Of a DNA stretch of 64,000 bases, positions 34,566-43,953 are shown in pieces (the stretch's first letter is position 1; the number at the start of each line of letters is the position of its first letter). Source of the stretch: Nitrospira sp. Its GTDB lineage: Bacteria; Nitrospirota; Nitrospiria; Nitrospirales; Nitrospiraceae. Under the pieces are notes generated by a model that ran no database searches, was not told the DNA's origin, and was given only the letters and a program-made list of their open reading frames with translations. The stretch covers positions 453,001-517,000 of the forward strand of contig CP126121.1 of NCBI GenBank assembly GCA_030123625.1, given 5' to 3'. The translations under genes and the position numbers were made by a program.

Positions 34566-36944
34566 TTAGTGAGGCGGGGTAAACTTGTCGGCGGATACGC
34601 CGACCTCCTGAACGATCGCATCATGCAGCTGATCGACCGCCGTATCTTTGGGAAGGACCGTGGCGGCACCGGCCCGCTTCATCGCGTCGCTGTTATCGTC
34701 ACCGGTGTTGACCGAGATCCCGATGATGGTCGTCTCCGGCCATCGGTTCTTGATGTGTGTCGTGGCATCGATCCCGTTCATTCTCGGCATATTGATGTCC
34801 ATCACCACCACGCGCGGATGGAACTCCCCGACCAGCTGTACCGCCTCCGCACCATCCCGAGCTTCTGCGACGACATGCAGGTCGTCATAGGCATCCAACA
34901 CGGAACGAAGCCCCTGTCGAACCATCGCGTGATCGTCTACCAGCAATACTTGCACCATGGACCGTCCTTTTTGTTGAGCATCGCGCTCCTCCTCGACGAT
35001 ATGGCTCGCCATGGGCAAGATCAATGTGGCAGTGGTTCCACGGCCCGGGGCTGATTGAATGACAAATGATCCACCCAATGCCCGCATTCGTTCCTGTATG
35101 CTATATAATCCAAATTTCGAGGAAATTCCGCCACTAGGAATTCCCGCAGTCACAGCAGTACGATCGAATCCTTTGCCTTCATCACTCACCGTCACGTGCA
35201 AATGTTCATCGCGCCGTTCCAGTCGGACGGTGGCTTTTCCGGTTCCGGCATGCTTGGAGGCATTGATGAGAAGTTCCCGGACGGATTGAAAGAGCAAGAC
35301 GCGGTGTGCTTCCGGTAGTTTGAATTCATGGTTTTCCGGGACAAGCACGGTCACGGTCTGGCCGTGTCTCCGCATATACTGGCCCAGCCATTTCAGGCCG
35401 GCGCCCAACCCATCGGCATAGAGTACGGGCGGACTGAGTTCTGCGACGAGGGTGCGGCTATAGGTCAACGCCTCGGACAACATGTCATCCACACGTTCCA
35501 GCAGGCGTCCACAATCAGGGTTGCCAGCGGCGATTCGTTGTACCTCTCCGATCGCCATCTTGCCGCATACGAGCATTTGTTGAAGATGGTCGTGCAGTTC
35601 GGTCGCGAGACGTTTGCGCTCGCGCTGCTCGGCCAGGCTCAACTCGCTGGCGAGCGCCCGCAGGCGTTCCTGCGATTGCACGAGTTCCGCGGTCTTCTCG
35701 TTCACGGCTTCTTCCAGCTCCGTGGTCCAACGCTGCAGATGCTCCTTTGCTTGATGCAACGCTTGCTCGGCTTTGCGCCGTTCGGTGATGTCCGTGACCA
35801 AGGCGACCAAAACTTTCGGGTGCCCTTCATGGTCTCTGAGAAGCGAGACAAACTTGTGGACCCATACCGGCTCCCCATTCTTATGCACGTACCGATTCTC
35901 GATTTCGAAATACGGCCGTTCCTCGGTCAGAAGCCGCTTGATCTCCGCGTGATTGACGTCACGATCGTCAGGATGCACGATCTGTGAGAAATCGAGATTC
36001 CGAAGCTCCTCTTCCGTATAACCCAGCATCGCGCAGTAGGCCGGATTACACTGCACAGAGCCGCCATAAAGGTTGGCGATGGCGATCCCGGTCCCCGCAT
36101 GCTCGAACACATTGCGGAACCTGGCTTCGCTTTCGCGCAGCTTCGCTTCCGCCTGCTTACGCGCGGTAATGTCGAAATTCACTCCGACCATGCGAATCGG
36201 TCGGCCGGCTGTGTCGCGCCGCGTCGTCGTATTCGCATGAATCCAGCGAACAGTTCCGTCGGGTCGAACAATGCGATGCTCGTACGCGTAGGGAATGTCC
36301 GGATTCTCCGAGGAAAGACGAACGATTCGTTCCGCCTCGGCCACATCATCGGGATGAACCTGCCTCCGCCAATGCTCGTAGGTTCCTCCGAACTGTCCTG
36401 CGGAAAGACCCCAGATTCGTTCGGTCTCCGGCGACCACACGATGGTTTGGGCCGCAAGGTCCCAATCAAATGTCCCGATGTTCGCGGCCGACTGCGCCAA
36501 CCGCAGCCGTTCTTCGCTCTCTTGAAGCCTCGCCTCGGTCTGCTTGCGCTCGGTAATGTCTTGTACGACCCCGGTCATACGGACAGGTTGTCCGGTGTCA
36601 TCATAGTAGAACCGCCCGGTGCCGCTGATCCATCGCACGCTGCCGTCGGGATGCAGGAATCGATATTCATCGGCATACGGTATGTCGCGCCGGGCCATGC
36701 TGCTGTTCAACTTCTGCCACACGCGCGCGCGGTCAGCCGGATGCAACAGGTCCGTGAAGGAGTGGATGTGGTCGTGGTCCCGCCCATCCCCTGGGCCGGC
36801 CGCCCGCTCATGCATGCCGAACCATTGGACCTCCCCGCTGACGATGTTCCATTCCCATGCACCGTAACCGGTGAGGAGGTCCAATAGGCGGCTTTGGTGT
36901 GTGATTGAAGTTGGATTCGACCCGCGTGCGGGAAGGTCGTCCAT
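34566..36944 (-). CDS. Hybrid PAS HisKA_3 sensor kinase with fused receiver (kinase C)
   Basis: 792 residues from the ATG at 36944, with AACAGGAG 8 nt upstream; the frame is open to 37040 but kinase A starts at the same MDDLPARGSNPTS. Order: PAS (~20-125), PAS (~150-265), PAS (~275-395), coiled coil, HisKA_3 with His451 in ELHDHLQQML, HATPase_c (~540-640), receiver (~665-785) with Asp716 in VVMDINMPRMNG. Its first ~480 bp match kinase A almost perfectly and its last ~320 bp match kinase B, so it is a mosaic or the donor of both. It has no HTH output domain. Confidence 0.9.
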   Translation of the reverse strand: MDDLPARGSNPTSITHQSRLLDLLTGYGAWEWNIVSGEVQWFGMHERAAGPGDGRDHDHIHSFTDLLHPADRARVWQKLNSSMARRDIPYADEYRFLHPDGSVRWISGTGRFYYDDTGQPVRMTGVVQDITERKQTEARLQESEERLRLAQSAANIGTFDWDLAAQTIVWSPETERIWGLSAGQFGGTYEHWRRQVHPDDVAEAERIVRLSSENPDIPYAYEHRIVRPDGTVRWIHANTTTRRDTAGRPIRMVGVNFDITARKQAEAKLRESEARFRNVFEHAGTGIAIANLYGGSVQCNPAYCAMLGYTEEELRNLDFSQIVHPDDRDVNHAEIKRLLTEERPYFEIENRYVHKNGEPVWVHKFVSLLRDHEGHPKVLVALVTDITERRKAEQALHQAKEHLQRWTTELEEAVNEKTAELVQSQERLRALASELSLAEQRERKRLATELHDHLQQMLVCGKMAIGEVQRIAAGNPDCGRLLERVDDMLSEALTYSRTLVAELSPPVLYADGLGAGLKWLGQYMRRHGQTVTVLVPENHEFKLPEAHRVLLFQSVRELLINASKHAGTGKATVRLERRDEHLHVTVSDEGKGFDRTAVTAGIPSGGISSKFGLYSIQERMRALGGSFVIQSAPGRGTTATLILPMASHIVEEERDAQQKGRSMVQVLLVDDHAMVRQGLRSVLDAYDDLHVVAEARDGAEAVQLVGEFHPRVVVMDINMPRMNGIDATTHIKNRWPETTIIGISVNTGDDNSDAMKRAGAATVLPKDTAVDQLHDAIVQEVGVSADKFTPPH

Positions 36945-37171
36945 GAACAGGCTCCTGTTGAGTGCGGCCCTTTGCCGGGCCGTCCGTTGTGGAGCCGACA
37001 AACGGATTAGACTATGTTCGGGTGTACGAAGTGAAGGCATATTACGCTTCGCCTAGGGCGCAATCAACCGTGAATCTCATCTTCTAATTAGGGACAGTCC
37101 CAGTGCGGGAGTCCGTTCTATCCGAGTATGGTAGCGGATGACCAAAGTGAACAATGCACCAAGGAGGCACA

Positions 37172-37447
37172 ATGAATAAGGTGATGTGTTCGGCGATTGC
37201 GGTGGCCTTTTCCTTGAGTTTTGCCGCGATGAGCAATGCCGGTGATATGAAGGCCGAGAGGGAAAAGGCTAAAGGACAAATGAAAGGCGAGATGGAAGAA
37301 GCCAAGGGCGAGATCAAAGCCTTGAAGGAAGAAGCGAAGGGCAACGATATGAAGGCGACAGGAGAACGGGCGAAGGGCAATATCAAAGGTTCCGTCGAGA
37401 AGGGGAAAGGAGAAGTAAAGGCGCTGAAGGAGAAAATGAAAGATTAG
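37172..37447 (+). CDS. Small exported Lys/Glu-rich protein
   Basis: 91 residues from the ATG at 37172, with AAGGAGG upstream (an ATG at 37154 lacks one). Residues 1-23 form a signal peptide ending SNAGD. The mature part is almost entirely Lys, Glu, Ala, Gly and Met in an 11-15-residue quasi-repeat (KGQMKGEMEEAKGEIKALKE, then KGNIKGSVEKGKGEVKALKE), predicted to be helical or disordered. It recalls CsbD- or LEA-like stress proteins in composition, without a diagnostic match. It stands alone between oppositely oriented genes. Confidence 0.7.
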   Translation: MNKVMCSAIAVAFSLSFAAMSNAGDMKAEREKAKGQMKGEMEEAKGEIKALKEEAKGNDMKATGERAKGNIKGSVEKGKGEVKALKEKMKD

Positions 37448-37509
37448 ATCGACCTGACAACAGACGGCCGCGCTGGCGATGGAGAAGCAGGGTTCCTGAC
37501 CGATTAGAC

Positions 37510-37764
37510 CTATCCATAACGCAATTTGAGCATCACGTTCGCGCCGGCGAGGACGAAGGTGATGGCGTTGGCGAGAATAATGGGGAGCGAATCGATCATC
37601 AGGCCATAGATCAGCCAGCAGAAGACGCCGGTCGTAAACGTGCCCAACATGGCCAACGACAGGTCCTTGGTCGATTTGCTCTTCCAGGTGCGGATCACTT
37701 GCGGCAAGAAGGCGATCGTCGTCAACGTTCCCGCCAGCAGTCCCAATGCGGTGGTGATATCCAT
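37510..37764 (-). CDS. SemiSWEET-family sugar transporter
   Basis: 84 residues, the normal size of bacterial SemiSWEETs, with three membrane helices. The PQ motif is in TTIAFLPQVIRTWKSKSTKDL, followed by the conserved Ser-Leu turn; the third helix carries ANAITFVLAGANVMLKL. These proteins dimerise and move sucrose, glucose or similar sugars down a gradient. The ATG lies 9 bp after the stop of the debranching-type glycosidase on the same strand, so the two form an operon and probably share a sugar. Substrate identity is inferred. Confidence 0.9.
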   Translation of the reverse strand: MDITTALGLLAGTLTTIAFLPQVIRTWKSKSTKDLSLAMLGTFTTGVFCWLIYGLMIDSLPIILANAITFVLAGANVMLKLRYG

Positions 37765-37773
37765 GGCCTTGCC

Positions 37774-40086
37774 TCAATTCCTTTCAGGACGATGATGTCT
37801 TGTCTTATTATCCACCAGAACGTCTAAGTCGCCCTGTTGCTTCACCACGTCGACGTGGACGCCCTGCGCCTCGCGTCGAAAAGCGAGGTCGACCAGGGCT
37901 CCGCCCACATGCAATCTGCGCAGTTCCAATCGGTCGAGAAAATCAGGCAACAGCGGCCGGCTGATACGGAGCCGTTTCTCGAACGCTTCCGGAATTAAGC
38001 CGAGCAAAGTCGTCAAGAGAAAGGGAAGCGTCCCGGAAGCCCAGGCCTGCGGATGGCAGGCGACAGGATAGTTGACCGGGATTTCATACTCCTCCCGATC
38101 GAAGCCGCAAAAGAGTTCCGGAAGCTGATGCGCATGGAAATGATAGGCGGCATCGACCAGCCCATGGAAGATCCGCAGCGTCTCCCGATCTCGTCCATAG
38201 CGCCGGAACCCCGCGGCGATGATCGAATTGTCGTGCGGCCACACCGTGCCGAGGTGATAGCCGATGGGATTATAGGCGCGTTCCTTAGACGAGAGGGTAC
38301 GGACACCCCATCCGCTGAACATATCTTCAGCCATGAGCCGCTTGATCGTTCGCTCGGCTTTGTTCTGGTCTGCGATGCCGGTCCAGAGCGCCTGGCCCGG
38401 ATTGGAGGAAACGACGGCGGCCTGCCGCCCGTCCGCCTGCAGAGCGAGCGCGTAACAGCCTTCATCTTCCATCCAAAAATCCCGGTTGAACCGTTCGCGC
38501 AGCCGCCCGGCCTCGCGAATCAAACGATCCGCGCGGTCTCGATCGCCGGCCCGCTTGAACAATTCCGCGATCCCGAGTTTGGCGGCATACCCGTAACCCT
38601 GTACTTCCACCATCGCGAGGGGCGGCGCAGCGACCTGGCCCTCGGCGGTGACAATGGCGTCTCCCGAATCTTTCCACCCCTGATTGATCAGCTTGTCTTT
38701 CGGCCGGCTGGCATAGGTGAGATAGCCTTCTCCATGCCGGTCGCCGTAGGTATCCATCCAGGACAGCGCCCGTTCGATGGAAGTCCGCAATTCATTGAAG
38801 AGGTTCAGAGAACCGGTCCAGGCCGCATGCTCCGCGACCAGCATCAAGAACAACGGAGTCGCATCGATCGTTCCGTAGAACGGAGTGTGGGGAACGGCGT
38901 CCAGATTCGCCATCTCGCCGACTCGGAGCTCGTGGAGAATTTTTCCCGGCTCTTCGTCCCGCCACTGGTCCTCTTTCGTGCCTTGATATTTTGCCAATAG
39001 GCGCAAAGTCTGTTCTGCGATTCCCGGATGATAGGCCAGCATTTGCCAGGCGGTGATCAGGCTGTCGCGACCGAACAACGCGACGAACCACGGCACTCCG
39101 GCCGCAAAAAACGTTTCATCCCCAAAGTGTGTGCGCAAGACTCGGAGACCGCGGAAAGAGCGCTCCATGAGCTGATCGAGGGCTGATCCGTCGGTCACGA
39201 CTTTGGTCACATATCCCATCCAGACCTGCGTTTCTCGTTCGAGCTCCCTCTCCAATCGGCTGAACTCCTCCGGATCGGGAGTCACAGGGCGGGTGGTCGC
39301 CCGGTCCTTGGATTCGCCGATCAGGAGCGCCACATCGATTCGGTATCGGCCGCGTGGGCCTACGCGCACAGCGAACTCCGCCGTAGTGCCATGACGCTTA
39401 TCGGGTGGCGGATCGAAGACGACCGTCAAGGTGCGGATAAGGCCGTCTTTGCCGTCGTAGGTCCAACGCAACGTATCGGCTTCCCAGGTCGGCCGATGAA
39501 GCGTACCGAACTGCTTCGGCAGCAGCCCCCGAACGGCAAAGATATCCTCGAAGGCCGATTGAATCGTCAGCGTGAGTGGGAACTCGAGCGTCTGAAGGGT
39601 GAAATTTTGGATGTGCAGCCGATCGCGCAGCGCCGGGGTTTCATTGTCGATCAGCCGCCGCCACGTCATGCCGATTTTTTCCTCATTGAGAATAGCGCCG
39701 CCCACCAACTCAATTTTGGGGTTCGTCAACGTAAAGACGCCGATCGAGCCCTGGACCGATGAAGCAGACAGTTGAGCCGGTTTCTTCCCTGCCAGCTCGA
39801 TTTCATAGCCGTTCACATAGCGACAGTCGTGATAGTAGAGCCCCATGCCATGAGACTCGCTCAGGAGCACGTTTCCGTCCGGCCGCGCCACGAAAAAGAC
39901 ATTCTCGTTCTTGACGACGATCGCATCGGCGAGGCTGTCGGCCGTGGTCGGCCGCGCCTTCGTGAGCGTCTCCTTTCGCCGTTCATCCTTGGATTCCGCC
40001 GCTTGCAACAACGTGCCGGACCAGAGCGGCACGGTCGCCGGCCACATGAGGGAAACACGCAGCAGCGAGCGACGATTGATCTTCAT
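37774..40086 (-). CDS. Debranching-type glycosidase (amylo-alpha-1,6-glucosidase family) with export signal
   Basis: 770 residues. The N-terminus MKINRRSLLRVSLMW with a hydrophobic stretch to about residue 29 is a twin-arginine-like leader, unusual for this normally cytoplasmic family. Residues ~60-250 match the N-terminal glycogen-debranching domain (LLSESHGMGLYYHDCRYVNG). The catalytic (alpha/alpha)6 barrel spans ~300-740 with FFAAGVPWFVALFGRDSLI, WKDSGDAIV and GYHLGTVWPHDNSIIAAG. Family members hydrolyse alpha-1,6 or related glucosidic bonds. With SemiSWEET 9 bp downstream, a role in periplasmic oligosaccharide breakdown and uptake or export is a reasonable inference. Confidence 0.85.
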   Translation of the reverse strand: MKINRRSLLRVSLMWPATVPLWSGTLLQAAESKDERRKETLTKARPTTADSLADAIVVKNENVFFVARPDGNVLLSESHGMGLYYHDCRYVNGYEIELAGKKPAQLSASSVQGSIGVFTLTNPKIELVGGAILNEEKIGMTWRRLIDNETPALRDRLHIQNFTLQTLEFPLTLTIQSAFEDIFAVRGLLPKQFGTLHRPTWEADTLRWTYDGKDGLIRTLTVVFDPPPDKRHGTTAEFAVRVGPRGRYRIDVALLIGESKDRATTRPVTPDPEEFSRLERELERETQVWMGYVTKVVTDGSALDQLMERSFRGLRVLRTHFGDETFFAAGVPWFVALFGRDSLITAWQMLAYHPGIAEQTLRLLAKYQGTKEDQWRDEEPGKILHELRVGEMANLDAVPHTPFYGTIDATPLFLMLVAEHAAWTGSLNLFNELRTSIERALSWMDTYGDRHGEGYLTYASRPKDKLINQGWKDSGDAIVTAEGQVAAPPLAMVEVQGYGYAAKLGIAELFKRAGDRDRADRLIREAGRLRERFNRDFWMEDEGCYALALQADGRQAAVVSSNPGQALWTGIADQNKAERTIKRLMAEDMFSGWGVRTLSSKERAYNPIGYHLGTVWPHDNSIIAAGFRRYGRDRETLRIFHGLVDAAYHFHAHQLPELFCGFDREEYEIPVNYPVACHPQAWASGTLPFLLTTLLGLIPEAFEKRLRISRPLLPDFLDRLELRRLHVGGALVDLAFRREAQGVHVDVVKQQGDLDVLVDNKTRHHRPERN

Positions 40087-40476
40087 GGTATGCCTCCTTG
40101 GGGCGGTAGAACCATCGCGGGCCGGGCAACAGGCCGCGCGGCAGCGTTCTCTGAGCCTTGAACGGTGGCATCATGGAGCCGACTCCCCTTCGTATGTCAC
40201 CGCTCATCTGCGAAGGTCATGACGCCGTAGACCAGGTATCCATCTTGTATGCTCAGCCGTTTCCCGCACCGCGAAACTGCAAGGAACAGACCTCTTCATC
40301 ATGCTGGAGTACGGAGGAATATGGCGAGCGCGCCATTGTTCGCGTTCGCGTTGTTCGCATTCGCGCAACAGACTCCAGTTTTGCGAGTTGGGACGTTCCG
40401 AATCACTGTTTCGATACCTCGCATGCAGGCACCGAAATTGCGCCATGTGCAGTGACACTGGAAGAGGGAGGACATT
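40087..40476. other. 390-bp intergenic region
   Basis: Divergent region between the glycosidase and the DUF1328 gene. It has a quasi-repeat of GTTCGC units at about 40338-40370 and no supported gene. No terminator was seen. Confidence 0.4.
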
Positions 40477-40656
40477 ATGTTGTTGAAATGGGCCTTCATC
40501 TTTTTGGTCGTGGCATTGGTTGCAGCCGCGTTCGGATTTACCGGCATCGCCGCCGGAGCGGCGACCATTGCCAAGACACTGTTCTATTTGTTTTTAGGGA
40601 TATTTTTTATCTTGCTCATCGCGGGCATCATCCTGGGGCACAAAGTGTTTTCGTAG
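40477..40656 (+). CDS. DUF1328-family small membrane protein
   Basis: 59 residues. The N-terminal [20 protein letters not shown] followed by [13 protein letters not shown] and a second helix is the DUF1328 signature (usual length 50-60). GGGAGGA lies 5-6 nt before the ATG. Two membrane helices. The function of DUF1328 is unknown; members are often induced by stress. It is in the same direction as nuo, 279 bp before nuoA, and probably separately transcribed. Confidence 0.85.
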   Translation: MLLKWAFIFLVVALVAAAFGFTGIAAGAATIAKTLFYLFLGIFFILLIAGIILGHKVFS

Positions 40657-40754
40657 CGAATGCTCTGTCTCGAGCGCTTCTCGCCTTCTACAATAATACC
40701 GCTCATGCGCATGGAACAGTGGTCTTGTAGAAGGCTGTTCGCACTATCCGGGAC

Positions 40755-40789
40755 GGAACAAACTGTCTCTGCCTGGGACAACCTGTCCG
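40755..40789. promoter_or_regulatory. Two GGRACAA-C-TGTC elements upstream of nuoA, possible operator
   Basis: GGAACAAACTGTC (40755) and GGGACAACCTGTCCG (40775) are spaced 20 bp apart, about two helical turns, and the second is the same palindrome as that upstream of the SDR-cydAB genes at 22401. They lie about 150-180 bp before the nuoA start. Confidence 0.4.
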
Positions 40790-40935
40790 CGCTAGACGCC
40801 CGTCCTCAGCAATCAGTGAAGCCGATGAGTGTCTCTCGGCGCTTTTATTGATCTGGATATTGGCTCGTCCCTTGCTTGACGTACTTGAGATTGAAGACCG
40901 TCACGATATGAGCTCGCGACCAAAGGGAGGTCCGG

Positions 40936-41391
40936 ATGGTATTGCAGTGGATGTGGCAAATGGGACTCTATGCGGTGGGTGTCCTCATCGTGATGGCCGT
41001 CATGTTGGGACTACCGGCACTCCTGGGAGAGCGACATTGGAAAAAGCCTGAGCGCCGACGAGATATCGCTACCGGCGTCCCGTATGAGTCGGGTATCCAG
41101 CCGACGGGGATTGCGCAAATCCGCCTCCCTATTCAGTACTACCTTATCGCGATGTTTTTCGTGATTTTCGACTTGGAAGCCGTCTTTCTCTACGCCTGGG
41201 CGGTGGCGGTCAAAGAGACTGGTTGGCTCGGCTTCATCGAGGTGGTGATCTTCGTCACGATTCTTCTGGCGGCTCTCGCGTATCTCTGGCTCATCGGCGC
41301 CCTGGATTGGAGCGCACGATATCAACGACCGTCTGTCCATCGCCTTCATCGCCTGCAAGCCAAGGAGCGGCGTGATGCGCATATGGCATAA
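40936..41391 (+). CDS. nuoA: NADH-quinone oxidoreductase subunit A
   Basis: 151 residues, three membrane helices. The loop [31 protein letters not shown] is the NuoA hallmark, including the E-S-G and the FDLE at the start of helix 2 ([13 protein letters not shown]). GGGAGG sits 5 nt before the ATG, one of the few strong ribosome sites of the operon. It is the first gene of nuoA-N and overlaps the start of nuoB by 17 nt. Confidence 0.95.
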   Translation: MVLQWMWQMGLYAVGVLIVMAVMLGLPALLGERHWKKPERRRDIATGVPYESGIQPTGIAQIRLPIQYYLIAMFFVIFDLEAVFLYAWAVAVKETGWLGFIEVVIFVTILLAALAYLWLIGALDWSARYQRPSVHRLHRLQAKERRDAHMA

Positions 41392-42082
41392 CGGACGACT
41401 TGAGGGCGTTCCCATCAAAGACGGTGGGGATGGGTCTCTGACCGCCGTGGTCGGTCAGTCGGTGTTGCTGGCAAAGCTGCAAGACCTGCTGGCTTGGGGC
41501 AGAAAGAACTCGTTATGGCCGCTGAACTTCGGCTTGTCCTGCTGCTACGTGGAAATGGCCACGAGCCTTACCAGCGTGTACGACGTGGCCAGGTTCGGCG
41601 CCGAAGTCGTCCGCGGTTCTCCGCGCCAAGCTGACGTGCTCATCGTGTCCGGAACGGTGTTCATCAAGGTCGCTCCGATCATCAAACAACTGTACGAACA
41701 GATGATGGAACCACGATGGGTGATCTCGATGGGTTCCTGCGCCAACTCCGGCGGGATGTTCGATGCGTACTCGGTCGTGCAGGGCGTGGACAAGTTCCTG
41801 CCGGTGGACGTCTACATGCCCGGTTGCCCTCCGCCGCCCCATGCCTTCATGGAGTGCCTGCTGTTGTTGCAAGACAAAGTCGGCAAGGAGCGACGGCCTT
41901 TAAGCTGGTGGTTCGGCCCACAGGAGGTTCAGACACCCATTATGCCTTCGATGCGGGATGCGAAACGGGAAGAGCGGGCCCGTCGGGGGGAATATCCGAC
42001 CACGGACATCCTTCCCAGGACGAATCTCCTTTCGCCGCACTTTGCGGGAGAACTTCCCGATCGACCGGCCTCCCAGCCATGA
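41375..42082 (+). CDS. nuoB: NADH-quinone oxidoreductase subunit B
   Basis: 235 residues from the ATG at 41375 (7 nt after AAGGAG; a GTG one codon upstream also possible). Ligands of the N2 cluster are present: [11 protein letters not shown] (adjacent cysteines), [10 protein letters not shown] and [10 protein letters not shown]. The C-terminus beyond ~residue 175 is an extension rich in charged residues. NuoB passes electrons to quinone at the junction of the arms. It overlaps nuoCD by 4 nt (ATGA). Confidence 0.95.
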   Translation: MRIWHNGRLEGVPIKDGGDGSLTAVVGQSVLLAKLQDLLAWGRKNSLWPLNFGLSCCYVEMATSLTSVYDVARFGAEVVRGSPRQADVLIVSGTVFIKVAPIIKQLYEQMMEPRWVISMGSCANSGGMFDAYSVVQGVDKFLPVDVYMPGCPPPPHAFMECLLLLQDKVGKERRPLSWWFGPQEVQTPIMPSMRDAKREERARRGEYPTTDILPRTNLLSPHFAGELPDRPASQP

Positions 42083-43866
42083 ACCATCAACCAGCAACCA
42101 GTGAAGCCCCTCAGATCCATGGTTTCGGCCTGATCGATGAACTCACGGCTCGCTTCGGCTCCGAGAGAATCCTGGCCGTTCAACCGACCAAAGATGAAAT
42201 CACGACCATCTGGATCCATAAGAACCGGCTCCGTGAAACCCTTTGGTATTTGAAATCTGCGATTCCTCGTCCGTTTCCGATGCTCTTCGATTTGAGCGCA
42301 ACAGATGAACGGCTGCGTCGAAACCATGCCGGGCCGGTCGGCACCTTTACTGTCTTTTATCGCCTCTTTTCGTTCGACCGAAATCAATCGCTCCGCATTA
42401 AAGTCTCACTCCGCGACGAGCCCTTCTCATTGCCCTCCATTGTGGATCTTTGGCCTAACGCCGATTGGTACGAACGCGAGGTGTATGACATGTTCGGCAT
42501 TCGGTTCGACGGCCATCCGTTTCTCCGCCGCCTCCTCATGCCTCCTTGGTGGGACGGTCATCCTCTCCGGAAAGACCATCCCGCGCGTGGGACGGAAATG
42601 GGCCGCTTCCAACTGCCGCCGGAAAAGCTTGCCATGGCACAGGAGGCGTTGCAGTTCAATCCCGACGACTGGGGTTTAGCCCACAGGCATCATGATCCGG
42701 ACTTCGACTATATGTTCATCAATCTCGGACCGGCCCATACCGGCACGCATGGTGTCTTGCGGCTTGTCACGCAACTCGCGGGCGAAGAAATCATCGACAT
42801 TGTGCCCGATATCGGTTTCCACCATCGAGCCAAAGAAAAGATCGCCGAGCGCCAGACCTGGCATACGTTCATTCCCTATACCGACCGTGTGGACTACCTC
42901 CAAGGCGTGCTCAACGAAATGCCCTACTGTCTCTCGGTCGAACGACTGGCCGGCATCACGGTCCCTGACCGGGCACAGGTCATCCGCGTCATGATGTGCG
43001 AGTTCTATCGCCTTGCCAGCCACCTCGTCTGGTACGGCACCTTCGCGCAGGACGTCGGCGCCCTCTCACCGGTCTTTTACATGTTCAACGATCGCGAGCG
43101 GATCCATGCCATCACGGAAGCCATCTGCGGCGGCCGCATGCACCCGAACTGGTTCCGTATCGGTGGCGTGTCCCAGGATCTTCCCGTCGGATGGGACAAA
43201 CTGGTCAGGCAATTCGTGGATTACTTGCCGAGCCGTCTGGATGAATACGAGCGCCTTGTCATGGACAATCCGATTTTCAAGCAACGGACTGTCGGTATCG
43301 GCGCCTTCTCGCTTGAAGACGCCATGGCGTGGGGCGCCACCGGACCGATGCTGCGTGCCTGCGGACTGCCGTGGGATCTGCGAAAAGTTCGGCCCTACTC
43401 CGGCTACGATCAGTTCGACTTCGACGTTCCGGTCGGTTCTCACGGCGACTGTTACGACCGGGCGGTGGTGCACATCCTGGAGATGCGGCAGTCGTTGCGT
43501 ATCATTCGGCAGTGCCTCGAACACATGCCGTCCGGTCCGTACAAATCGCTCGATTCTCATGCCACGCCTCCTTTGAAGGAACGCACGATGCACGATATCG
43601 AAACGCTCATCCATCACTTCCTGGGGGTGAGTTGGGGACCGGTGCTTCCGCCGGGCGAAGCGGAAGTCCCGACGGAATCGTCGAAGGGCCAGACCAGCTA
43701 TTATCTGACCAGCGACGGGGCACAAGTGTCGTACCGGACGAGAATACGCACCCCGTCGTTCGCGCACATTCAGATGGTGCCGTTTATGGCCCGCGGCGAA
43801 TTATTGTCCGATCTGCTGGCCGTCTTGGGCAGCATCGATTTTGTCTTGTCGGATGTGGATCGGTGA
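42079..43866 (+). CDS. nuoCD: NADH-quinone oxidoreductase fused subunits C and D
   Basis: 595 residues. The NuoC part (~1-180) has [18 protein letters not shown] and [13 protein letters not shown]; the NuoD part (~205-595) has [45 protein letters not shown] and the terminal [13 protein letters not shown]. The fusion is as in E. coli. It starts inside the nuoB stop (ATGA). A longer frame upstream to 41716 exists but is the out-of-frame shadow of nuoB. Together with NuoB it forms the quinone-binding pocket. A heptad hairpin fills the 87 bp after its stop. Confidence 0.96.
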   Translation: MNHQPATSEAPQIHGFGLIDELTARFGSERILAVQPTKDEITTIWIHKNRLRETLWYLKSAIPRPFPMLFDLSATDERLRRNHAGPVGTFTVFYRLFSFDRNQSLRIKVSLRDEPFSLPSIVDLWPNADWYEREVYDMFGIRFDGHPFLRRLLMPPWWDGHPLRKDHPARGTEMGRFQLPPEKLAMAQEALQFNPDDWGLAHRHHDPDFDYMFINLGPAHTGTHGVLRLVTQLAGEEIIDIVPDIGFHHRAKEKIAERQTWHTFIPYTDRVDYLQGVLNEMPYCLSVERLAGITVPDRAQVIRVMMCEFYRLASHLVWYGTFAQDVGALSPVFYMFNDRERIHAITEAICGGRMHPNWFRIGGVSQDLPVGWDKLVRQFVDYLPSRLDEYERLVMDNPIFKQRTVGIGAFSLEDAMAWGATGPMLRACGLPWDLRKVRPYSGYDQFDFDVPVGSHGDCYDRAVVHILEMRQSLRIIRQCLEHMPSGPYKSLDSHATPPLKERTMHDIETLIHHFLGVSWGPVLPPGEAEVPTESSKGQTSYYLTSDGAQVSYRTRIRTPSFAHIQMVPFMARGELLSDLLAVLGSIDFVLSDVDR

Positions 43867-43869
43867 AGA

Positions 43870-43949
43870 AGTGCTGAGTGCTCAGTGCTGGGTGCTGAGC
43901 ACAAAGCGAACTCGTTCTGAAACTCAGGACTCAGCACTCAGGACTTAGC
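43870..43949. repeat. Heptad-repeat hairpin filling the nuoCD-nuoE spacer
   Basis: Left arm: AGTGCTG AGTGCTC AGTGCTG GGTGCTG (43870-43897). Right arm: ACTCAGG ACTCAGC ACTCAGG ACTTAGC (43922-43949). It begins 4 nt after the nuoCD stop and ends 4 nt before the nuoE ATG, so it is essentially the whole spacer. Same word as the coding elements in kinases D and B. Confidence 0.9.
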
Positions 43950-43953
43950 ATTT

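Noticed and set aside
41716-42078. N-terminal extension of nuoCD
   Set aside because: It is the out-of-frame reading of nuoB; the fused protein has a normal start at 42079 overlapping the nuoB stop.
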